Assembly (NCBI GenBank): GCA_947630775.1
Contig: CANRIY010000111.1
Span: 1-5,314 of the forward strand
Source of the DNA: an uncultured Clostridia bacterium
GTDB lineage: Bacteria; Bacillota; Clostridia; Christensenellales; Borkfalkiaceae
DNA: 5,314 bases
Reading direction: 5' to 3'
Positions 1 to 5,043 of this stretch are shown piece by piece (within the stretch, counting starts at the first letter, position 1; each line of letters opens with the position of its first letter). Position numbers and translations under genes: made by a program. Under the pieces are notes generated by a model. The model was not told the DNA's origin. It searched no databases and worked only from the letters and a program-made list of their open reading frames with translations.

Positions 1-3000
1 TGGGGTGCATGGCTATGATCATATTTGGTTGGGAGATGCTGAAAAAAAGGACATGGAGCGTGATGTTGACCTTGCCGCCTTTCTCCGTAATGACGAGTGC
101 GGGTTGGTCCTGCGCCGTCCAATCGTTTTCGGTGAGCGCCGTCTTATCGGCGTCACTTGCAAACTCGGCAAAGAAGCTGTCCGCATACGCGGGACTGACA
201 TAATAGGTTGCGTCCCCCCCCGCGATCGTGCGGACTGCTCTGCGGGAAGAAGTTACAGGGGCAACAACGGTCGTATCGGTGAGTTCGAGGATATAGCCTT
301 CCGCTTTCCCGAACCACTGGAGGGTGTAGGTTTTTTCGCTTTCCGTGGTAAGGGTGTAGACGACTTCGCCGCCCGCGCCCTCTGTGACGATACTTTTGAC
401 GGCTTCGCCGTTGACGGTCATGGTGTTCGCGCCGATCTCGATAACGTTATCCGCGCCCTCCGTAGCTTTCCATGTACCCTGCACGGGTGCGCCGTCCGAG
501 CCGTCCTCGCCGCCCTGCGTCGGGAAATCGACTTTCAGATCATAGGTCGTTTCGACCTTGATGACGATGTCTTGATCGGCGACGGTGACGCTGTATTTGC
601 CTTCCGTAAGAGTCACTTCTACGTCGTTTGCGGTGACTTTCGTAACAATGTAGCCCTCATGCGCCGTAACCGTGAATTTGACTTCGGTTTGGGGATCGTA
701 GTAGGCTTTTTCGTCATCGAACTCGACGGTTGCGTCCGCGCTGGAATCATCCGCGACCGTCACTTTGTAGAGCTTGACAGTTTCGATTGTGATCGTGGTT
801 TCGCCCGTGAGAACGTGAGAGTACTTGCCGTCGGCGAGATCAAGGACAGTATCGTTTGCCTTAACGGCCGTTACTTTGTAACCTTCGTGCGCGGTGACGG
901 TGAACTCATACACATTGCCTACGGTGAAATAGTCGTTGTTGTAATCGCCATGCGACAAAACTTCGACGTCAACGTTTTCATTCTCTTCTACGGTGACGGT
1001 GAAGATCTTTTCGAAGGTGATCACAATCTCGAGTTTCTGACCTGCGCGGACGGTATCTTTGAAATGCTCTGTTATGGTTTCGGTCTTGGCCTGATAGACG
1101 CCCGTTGACGGATTAGATGTGCCTTCATTACCTGATGCTGCGTTCTTTGTATGGATATAGTACTTTACAATCGCCCGATAGCCTTTGGGAACGGTGATCG
1201 TGATGTCGAACTCGTCGCCCTCGGTCAGCGTGCCTGCTTCTTCAAGAATGCCCCAATTAACGCTGGCGCCTTCGGGAGTGCCCGTCACTTTTTTCTCAGC
1301 AGCGGGAAGCTGTGCAGACCACTTCCCTACGATGACAAGATCTTTGCGGACATTCTCGACTACGGCTTCTGCTTCATACTTTTCGCCGTTGACAATCCAA
1401 GCGAATGTGTATGTATAGTTCTGGTTCAAACCGGTTGTTGCACCGTATTGCGGTTCGGGCTGAACGGGAAGCGTGTAGCTCTCGCTGTTCGTGACGGGAT
1501 CCTTCGCCTCGCCGTCGACCGTGACGGTATGGGTGTAGAGCTCGTAAGAGACGCTTACGCTACCGCCCTTGCCTGTGGTCATCTCCTTTGTCCATGTCTC
1601 GGCGTCTTCGATGGCGGGGGTGGAGAGGGTCTCACCAATGGTCATGCTGTGCGTGACGGGTGCGGTATACACTGCCTTCAAAGACGTACCGACATCGAGC
1701 GTATAGGTCTTTTCGCTGCTTTCGGTGAGCGTTTCGAGCTCTTTGACCTGCTCTCCGCTTTCCGTATTCACAATGGTGAGGACGACGGAAGCGTTCTCCA
1801 CGCCGTCGATCCCTGCGACGTTTACGGAAATTTCGTAAATCGCGACATACTCCACCGTGACGACGGTGTTTTCGCTCGCAAGGTGGACCGTATAGCTTGC
1901 AACGACAGAATCGAACGCCGTATCTTCTAAGGTCTCCCCGTTGCTCACTACGGTAACTTTGGAGATCCTGTAACCTTGGTTGGCTGTGATGATGAGCGTG
2001 ACATCCACGTCTTCCTGATACCAAGGTTCGACTTCCTCAGTGTTGTCGCCGTCAAGAAGACGCTTGACCTCACCGCCCTCCTCGGGAGTTTTGTGGGTCT
2101 CAACCGAGTAAGAATGCAGGACGGTAACAGTGATCTTGACGTCCGCCGTGACCGTATGCGTCCAAATGTAATTGCCTTCGTCGTCCGCCTTGATGTCCTC
2201 GGGTTCGCCGCCGTCCAAAGCGACAAACACGAGGCAGTGAGAGGCGATGTCCGTTGCGGTGATCGTAAGGATCTGACCTTCGTAGTAGCCATCTGCGTCG
2301 AAAGGCTCGGTGACTTTGATCGTCGCGTCGTCGCCCGTCCGATCGTCGACTGTGACGTAGTAACGGGTCAGGGTCTTATATACAATATAAATTGTCGTGT
2401 CGGCGTCCAAGGTGAAGGTGTAGGTGTAAGCGCCATCTACATTGCCGAGCTTGACTCTCTTGTTGTTGACTTCGATTCTGTCGACCGTGTTGCCCTCTTT
2501 GGGGGTAACGGTGAGGGTGAGCTCGGTGCCGTGGTCATAGGTGTTGCCCGCGACGGCTTCGCCTTCGGCAGGCGCAAGTTTCGCCTCACCCATGGAACCG
2601 TTGCTGGACAGAATTGTGACGGTGTGCTGTTCGACAGGGAGTAGTTCCGCAGCCGCTGTGATGGTGACGTCTGCGGTCACGGTGACGGTGTAAACGCCGC
2701 CGACGGCTTTCACTTCGGTCTCGCCGACCTTGACGGTGACGGAGCTGAGCTGATAACCTTCCGCCGCGGAAACGGTGATGTGGAGCACCGTGCCCTCTTT
2801 ATAAGAGGCTTGCTCGTCTTCCTGAATGGAGACTACGACGTGGCTGTCGGCGTCGGGAGCGGTCACCGTGTATTGCCCGTAGTAGACGACTTTGATTACC
2901 GTATCGGCCTTGACGGTGATCGTCGCTTCGCCTCCCTCATCGAGGGGGGTGAGGGCGCCGTTCACATAGACCGCCTTGATCTCGTCTTCCCCGGGGGTGA

Positions 3001-3766
3001 CTTTGAGGGTATAAACCGTGCCGCCCTTGACGTTTGTGATGGGATCCGTGCATTCATTGCCGTCGAGCGTTACGGTAGCATCGCCGCCGTTCGTAACGCT
3101 GACCGTGTAGACTTTCACAAATCTCGCAACGACGTACATTCTGCCGTCCACGGTGACGGTGTATTCGCCGTTCTCGTCGGGCGTGGCTACTTCACCGTTG
3201 ATCTTGACGTAATCGATCCCGTAGCCTTCCTTGGGCGTGACGGTGACTTTGACCTCTTCGTTCGGGGCATACTTGCCGTCTTCTGCCGCGGCAGGAGCGG
3301 GCGTGATCGTGCCCTCGCCTGCGAGAACGGTGGTCGAAATGGTATACTTATAATTGTAGTCAACGGAGACCGTCGTGTCCTCACCGGCGGTGAACGTATA
3401 GCTGTCGCCGTCGAGCGGGACTTCTTCCCCGTTTACTTTGAGCGTCGCGTCGTACCCTTCGGCGGGTTCGACCGTAACGGTGACGGGCGTGCCGACCTTA
3501 AATTTGCCGTTTGCCGCGCGTTCGCCGCTCAGCCGATACGCTCCGAGCGCCTCGTCATTCACCTCGACATTGACGTCGCAGGTCTCCTCCTGAGGATCGT
3601 CGGGTTTCTCTTCGGGCGTTTGCTCCGACTGGCCGGGCGTGGCCGTATCATCGGGCTTTTGCGCCTGAGTCTTGCCCGATCCGTCCGTGCACGCCGCAAA
3701 GAGCGACACACAGAGCAGGAACAGGGCGCTGAGAATCACAACGAGCGCTTTTCTCAATTTGTTCAT
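1..3766 (-). CDS. Large repeat-rich surface lipoprotein with InlB/Flg_new-like beta modules (3' end beyond window)
   Basis: The frame is open for all 1,255 codons from ATG at 3766 to the left edge; I translated it throughout and met no stop. Residues 1-25 form a signal peptide (MNKLRK, then a hydrophobic core), ending in FAAC with Cys26 as the lipid-modified residue. F at -3 is tolerated in the lipoprotein pattern. Residues 27-62 are a Pro/Asp/Glu/Thr tether. About eleven degenerate beta modules follow, starting near 63, 141, 220, 299, 381, 469, 553, 644, 745, 826/922 and 1000. A typical module runs YTVTV, a Gly turn, V-TVTPKEGY, V-VNG, G-YTVTV-AD-TI-V. Residues 745-818 resemble the InlB B-repeat/Flg_new type, ending in VNGEKYEA...GKW. 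Residues 1096-1170 (GTWKATEG onward) are a different beta domain. Such proteins usually sit on the outer membrane face and bind host, glycan or cell-wall partners; the ligand is unknown. The gene appears monocistronic. ATG choice is fixed by the ribosome binding site and signal peptide. Confidence 0.93.
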   Translation of the reverse strand, partial: MNKLRKALVVILSALFLLCVSLFAACTDGSGKTQAQKPDDTATPGQSEQTPEEKPDDPQEETCDVNVEVNDEALGAYRLSGERAANGKFKVGTPVTVTVEPAEGYDATLKVNGEEVPLDGDSYTFTAGEDTTVSVDYNYKYTISTTVLAGEGTITPAPAAAEDGKYAPNEEVKVTVTPKEGYGIDYVKINGEVATPDENGEYTVTVDGRMYVVARFVKVYTVSVTNGGDATVTLDGNECTDPITNVKGGTVYTLKVTPGEDEIKAVYVNGALTPLDEGGEATITVKADTVIKVVYYGQYTVTAPDADSHVVVSIQEDEQASYKEGTVLHITVSAAEGYQLSSVTVKVGETEVKAVGGVYTVTVTADVTITAAAELLPVEQHTVTILSSNGSMGEAKLAPAEGEAVAGNTYDHGTELTLTVTPKEGNTVDRIEVNNKRVKLGNVDGAYTYTFTLDADTTIYIVYKTLTRYYVTVDDRTGDDATIKVTEPFDADGYYEGQILTITATDIASHCLVFVALDGGEPEDIKADDEGNYIWTHTVTADVKITVTVLHSYSVETHKTPEEGGEVKRLLDGDNTEEVEPWYQEDVDVTLIITANQGYRISKVTVVSNGETLEDTAFDSVVASYTVHLASENTVVTVEYVAIYEISVNVAGIDGVENASVVLTIVNTESGEQVKELETLTESSEKTYTLDVGTSLKAVYTAPVTHSMTIGETLSTPAIEDAETWTKEMTTGKGGSVSVSYELYTHTVTVDGEAKDPVTNSESYTLPVQPEPQYGATTGLNQNYTYTFAWIVNGEKYEAEAVVENVRKDLVIVGKWSAQLPAAEKKVTGTPEGASVNWGILEEAGTLTEGDEFDITITVPKGYRAIVKYYIHTKNAASGNEGTSNPSTGVYQAKTETITEHFKDTVRAGQKLEIVITFEKIFTVTVEENENVDVEVLSHGDYNNDYFTVGNVYEFTVTAHEGYKVTAVKANDTVLDLADGKYSHVLTGETTITIETVKLYKVTVADDSSADATVEFDDEKAYYDPQTEVKFTVTAHEGYIVTKVTANDVEVTLTEGKYSVTVADQDIVIKVETTYDLKVDFPTQGGEDGSDGAPVQGTWKATEGADNVIEIGANTMTVNGEAVKSIVTEGAGGEVVYTLTTESEKTYTLQWFGKAEGYILELTDTTVVAPVTSSRRAVRTIAGGDATYYVSPAYADSFFAEFASDADKTALTENDWTAQDQPALVITEKGGKVNITLHVLFFSISQPNMIIAMHP

Positions 3767-3774
3767 AAATTCCT

Positions 3775-3780
3775 CTCCTT
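3775..3780 (-). promoter_or_regulatory. Ribosome binding site of the lipoprotein gene
   Basis: On the minus strand AAGGAG lies 8 nt before the ATG at 3766. This is a near-ideal Shine-Dalgarno sequence and decides the start codon. Confidence 0.9.
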
Positions 3781-3784
3781 AAAA

Positions 3785-3811
3785 TATAGTTTCCTATAGA
3801 ATGACACTATA
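3785..3811 (-). promoter_or_regulatory. Leader with two mutually exclusive small hairpins
   Basis: In the roughly 47-nt leader of the lipoprotein mRNA, the middle segment (3794-3799) can pair with 3807-3811, giving TATAG-7 nt-CTATA, or with 3785-3789, giving TATAG closed by a GAAA tetraloop with CTATA. The second hairpin ends 4 nt before the ribosome binding site. The pairing is seen in the sequence. Any effect on translation or mRNA stability is inference, and the stems are short and AU-rich. Confidence 0.3.
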
Positions 3812-3820
3812 AGCATTAGC

Positions 3821-3849
3821 ATTTTATCACAGCAATGGAAGGCTGTCAA
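3821..3849 (-). promoter_or_regulatory. Sigma-70-type promoter of the lipoprotein gene
   Basis: A perfect -35 TTGACA (3844-3849) is followed by a 17-bp spacer and -10 TAAAAT (3821-3826), preceded by TGA as an extended -10. Transcription should start near 3814. A/T-rich DNA just upstream (about 3855-3870) could act as an UP element. The promoter is close to consensus, so strong basal expression is likely. Confidence 0.88.
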
Positions 3850-3870
3850 TCGGTTTGAAAAAAATAATTT

Positions 3871-3912
3871 GAACAATCTGAACTTTTTCTTTTGCTTTCA
3901 GAACATTTTGAA
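3871..3912. repeat. Pair of GAACAnnnTGAA direct repeats upstream of the lipoprotein promoter
   Basis: GAACAATCTGAA (3871-3882) and GAACATTTTGAA (3901-3912) share nine fixed positions and are spaced exactly 30 bp apart, close to three helical turns. They lie 22 and 52 bp upstream of the -35 box. They could be regulator sites, but the DNA is A/T-rich and chance is possible. Confidence 0.3.
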
Positions 3913-3960
3913 TGAAAATTTCGACATTTTGGAATTTCGTCCACTTTTTGAGACCCTTTC

Positions 3961-4034
3961 GGCGGCCCGTTTCTCGGCGTGCCCTCTTGGCGCCCCTCGT
4001 CCCGAGACGCGCCCCTTGGCGCCCCCTTGAGGGG
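3961..4034. repeat. GC-rich cluster of short hairpins
   Basis: Abruptly GC-rich after the A/T-rich promoter region. It holds CTCG-TCC-CGAG near 3996-4006, GCGCC-CCTT-GGCGC (4009-4022) and CCCC-TTGA-GGGG (4023-4034), plus a bulged GCG/CC...GGCGC stem near 3978-3993. No U-rich tail follows, so these are not terminators. They look like units of dispersed palindromic repeats. The frame reading through this stretch on the plus strand is Arg/Pro-rich and has no coding character. Confidence 0.6.
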
Positions 4035-4049
4035 TCCTTCCTTGGGGAT

Positions 4050-4117
4050 GGCGGGAAAAGGCGACCATTCTATTTATGGAGCCTTTTCCGCCTGAGCTGG
4101 CGCGCTGCCCTTGCGCG
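4050..4117. repeat. Two-hairpin palindromic repeat unit
   Basis: The first hairpin pairs 4050-4062 with 4081-4092: 12 pairs and one bulged G, with a CCA/TGG pairing inside the loop. The second is CGCGC (4101-4105) with GCGCG (4113-4117) around the loop TGCCCTT. On the minus strand the unit reads CCCTCAGTC, hairpin, CAGCTC, then the larger hairpin. I recall this layout from intergenic repeats common in gut Clostridia genomes, but this was not checked by search. Confidence 0.65.
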
Positions 4118-4143
4118 ACTGAGGGGGTATCATTCCAAAATTA

Positions 4144-4216
4144 CGTCATGGTGCCCCGCGCGCACGTTCTTTTGTTGTCGAAGCGCGGCACGAGCGGGCA
4201 CCGCCCGCGAAGTAGC
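4144..4216. repeat. Palindromic repeat, copy A
   Basis: A 73-bp unit that aligns end to end with the unit at 4316-4385. Both start CGTCAT, share TGCCCCGCGCGC and AAGCGCGGCACGAGCG, and end GCGAAGTAGC. GTGCC/GCGC (with a CC bulge) pairs with GCGCGGCAC, followed by a second hairpin GCGGG (4194-4198) with CCCGC (4204-4208). No coding potential. Confidence 0.75.
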
Positions 4217-4218
4217 TT

Positions 4219-4290
4219 GTCGAAGCACCACCTTATTATACTGCGGTGACCCTTCGACACGCCGCAAAGACAGCGGCGGCTCAGGGTGAC
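4219..4290. repeat. Nested inverted repeats, GTGACCCT...AGGGTGAC type
   Basis: TGTCGAAG (4219-4226) is the exact reverse complement of CTTCGACA (4252-4259). Overlapping it, 4246-4253 pairs with 4283-4290 (one G/G mismatch) and GCCGC (4261-4265) pairs with GCGGC (4273-4277). The two folds compete for 4252-4253. The segment resembles dispersed GTGACCCTTCGACA...TCAGGGTGAC intergenic repeats known from many bacteria; that family link is from memory. Confidence 0.6.
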
Positions 4291-4314
4291 GAATTTTTAT
4301 GCCCACCTCCCCCC

Positions 4315-4518
4315 GCGTCATTCTGCCCCGCGCGCGTTCTATTGCACTAAGCGCGGCACGAGCGCCGCCCTTGGCGCGAAGTAGCCGAATTGTCATATTT
4401 AATCCGAACCGCAATTCCCGAAGAATCTCGCGGGGGGAAAGCGACACGGTTTTGCGGCGAGATCCTTCGGGACATTCTTTTGCGGACTTCGTTCTTTTTC
4501 ATCGGCTCAGGATGACGC
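4315..4518. mobile_element. MITE-like palindromic element, 204 bp, no coding capacity
   Basis: The ends are imperfect inverted repeats: GCGTCATTCTG (4315-4325) and the reverse complement of 4508-4518, GCGTCATCCTG, one mismatch in 11. Inside are a 15-bp inverted repeat (4417-4431 with 4457-4471, one mismatch, 25-nt loop) and, at the left, copy B of the direct repeat. It has no transposase, so it would need one in trans. The end sequence resembles the GTCATTCTG...CAGAATGAC repeats scattered in many bacterial genomes. No clear target-site duplication is visible, so mobility is inference. It could equally be two adjacent REP-like units. Confidence 0.5.
4316..4385. repeat. Palindromic repeat, copy B
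   Basis: A 70-bp partner of the unit at 4144-4216, same orientation. Its second hairpin is GCGCC (4362-4366) with GGCGC (4373-4377), so stem bases differ from copy A while pairing is kept. The loop is GCCCTT. It forms the left end of the MITE-like element. Confidence 0.75.
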
Positions 4519-4519
4519 C

Positions 4520-4588
4520 GCCCCTCCGTCCCGCCCGACGCGCTCCTCGTGCCGCCCTTGGTAGCACAATAGAAGCGGCGGACGGGGC
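4520..4588. repeat. GC-rich imperfect palindrome with inner GTGC/GCAC hairpin
   Basis: Outer arms 4520-4535 and 4577-4588 pair in blocks of 5, 4 and 3 bp with small bulges. Inside, GTGC (4549-4552) pairs with GCAC (4564-4567) around a loop that again contains GCCCTTG. It abuts the right end of the MITE-like element. No gene is visible. Confidence 0.5.
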
Positions 4589-4628
4589 GAACTCAACGAG
4601 TTCTCATCGATCATTAGCTTCACCACAG
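4589..4628 (+). pseudogene. Inverted degenerate copy of the tRNA-Ala 3' end
   Basis: Positions 4614-4628 match, with one difference, the last 15 bases of the tRNA-Ala(GGC) region on the other strand (4653-4667): acceptor 3' strand, CCA and the next CAG. The match weakly continues into a T-arm-like ACGAGTTC (4596-4603). That part also lies in its own small palindrome, GAACTC-AAC-GAGTTC (4589-4603), so the T-arm homology is uncertain. It could be a remnant of a second, inverted tRNA gene, or simply the outer stem of the terminator structure. Confidence 0.4.
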
Positions 4629-4652
4629 AAAAACGGCACCTTACGGCGCCGT
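4628..4652 (-). terminator. Intrinsic terminator of the tRNA-Val/tRNA-Ala unit
   Basis: On the minus strand ACGGCGCC (4652-4645), loop GTAA, GGTGCCGT (4640-4633) forms 8 pairs with one G-U, and ends in a run of five T (4633-4629). It begins 3 nt after the CCA of tRNA-Ala(GGC). Confidence 0.9.
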
Positions 4653-4655
4653 CTG

Positions 4656-4731
4656 TGGTGGAGCTAACGAGATTCGAACTCGTGACCTCTTGAATGCCAT
4701 TCAAGCGCGCTACCAACTGCGCTATAACCCC
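4656..4731 (-). tRNA. tRNA-Ala, anticodon GGC
   Basis: A 76-nt cloverleaf with encoded CCA. Acceptor GGGGTTA pairs with TAGCTCC and includes G3:U70, the alanine identity pair. The D arm is GCGC-AGTTGGTA-GCGC. The anticodon arm is CTTGA-ATGGCAT-TCAAG, with anticodon GGC reading GCC (and GCU). The T arm is ACGAG-TTCGAAT-CTCGT. It is second in the unit, 39 bp after tRNA-Val, and is followed directly by an intrinsic terminator. Position 32 is A, which is less usual but compatible with a normal loop. Confidence 0.97.
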
Positions 4732-4740
4732 ATACGAGAA

Positions 4741-4760
4741 ACAAGGGATAGCTCCCTTGT
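4741..4760 (-). other. Perfect 8-bp hairpin between the two tRNAs
   Basis: ACAAGGGA, loop GCTA, TCCCTTGT on the minus strand, followed by TTCTC. The tail is too poor in T for a full terminator. It may be a processing signal or a weak attenuator that lowers tRNA-Ala relative to tRNA-Val. Confidence 0.55.
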
Positions 4761-4770
4761 CTCCTGAAAC

Positions 4771-4847
4771 TGGTGGGGACAACAGGACTTGAACCTGTGA
4801 CCTCACGCATGTGAAGCGTGCGCTCTAACCAACTGAGCTATGCCCCC
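4771..4847 (-). tRNA. tRNA-Val, anticodon CAC
   Basis: A 77-nt cloverleaf with encoded CCA. Acceptor GGGGGCA pairs with TGTCCCC. The D arm is GCTC-AGTTGGTTA-GAGC. The anticodon arm is CACGC-TTCACAT-GCGTG, with anticodon CAC reading GUG only. The T arm is ACAGG-TTCAAGT-CCTGT. It is first in a two-gene unit, about 14 bp from a strong promoter. Such a CAC isoacceptor supplements the usual UAC tRNA where GUG is a common codon. Confidence 0.97.
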
Positions 4848-4860
4848 GTTCCATGATTTT

Positions 4861-4889
4861 ATTTTACCTGCTTTCGGTCGGCTTGTCAA
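4861..4889 (-). promoter_or_regulatory. Promoter of the tRNA-Val/tRNA-Ala unit
   Basis: Perfect -35 TTGACA (4884-4889), 17-bp spacer, -10 TAAAAT (4861-4866), then 13 bp to the tRNA 5' end at 4847. The hexamers and spacing are identical to those of the lipoprotein promoter. Confidence 0.9.
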
Positions 4890-4995
4890 CCGTTTTTAGG
4901 CAAAAATCCGAATTTCATCGAGGCTTTTTGAAAACAAGCTGTTTTGCCCCTTGGATGATTTTCCGAAAAAATTTGCAAAAGCGGGTTGAAAACGC

Positions 4996-5023
4996 TTGCT
5001 TTTTTCCGAAGATATGGTATAAT
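4996..5023 (+). promoter_or_regulatory. Promoter of tRNA-Ala(CGC)
   Basis: Consensus -10 TATAAT (5018-5023) with TGG before it (extended -10). The best -35 is TTGCTT (4996-5001), 16-bp spacer, weaker than consensus. Transcription should start near 5030, some 14 nt before the tRNA. The 106 bp between this and the divergent tRNA promoter hold only A/T-rich DNA and a small AAAACA-AGC-TGTTTT palindrome (4931-4945). Confidence 0.8.
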
Positions 5024-5043
5024 CAAAACCACAAACAGCGAAT

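Noticed and set aside
5..3799. Four long plus-strand open frames opposite the lipoprotein (367, 259, 222 and 339 codons)
   Set aside because: They are codon-aligned antisense shadows. The minus frame has a signal peptide, lipobox, ribosome binding site, promoter and periodic domains; the plus frames have Arg/Asp/Phe-rich nonsense composition and no ribosome binding sites.
3767..3930. Riboswitch or T-box upstream of the lipoprotein gene
   Set aside because: The leader from the mapped-by-eye promoter is only about 47 nt and has no known riboswitch core.
4050..4092. Strong hairpin as an intrinsic terminator
   Set aside because: No T run follows on either strand, and no gene ends beside it; it fits better as a repeat unit.
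3912..4289. Plus-strand open frame of 125 codons
   Set aside because: It reads through palindromic repeats, is rich in Arg, Pro, Leu and Cys from GC-rich stems, and lacks a ribosome binding site.
4144..4385. CRISPR array
   Set aside because: Only two diverged copies about 170 bp apart; no regular spacers and no cas genes.
4550..4625. Complete tRNA pseudogene on the plus strand
   Set aside because: A TTGGTAGC D-loop-like string is present, but the spacing is about 5 nt too long and no anticodon arm can be drawn. Only the 3' end match is supported.
4589..4658. Integration attachment site at the tRNA-Ala 3' end
   Set aside because: The repeated tRNA end is inverted, not direct, and no integrase or mobile-element gene is in the window. 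Kept only as a possible scar.
4130..4806. Overlapping open frames on both strands in the repeat and tRNA region
   Set aside because: They cross tRNA genes and the palindromes; one even translates the tRNA sequences. No coding signal.
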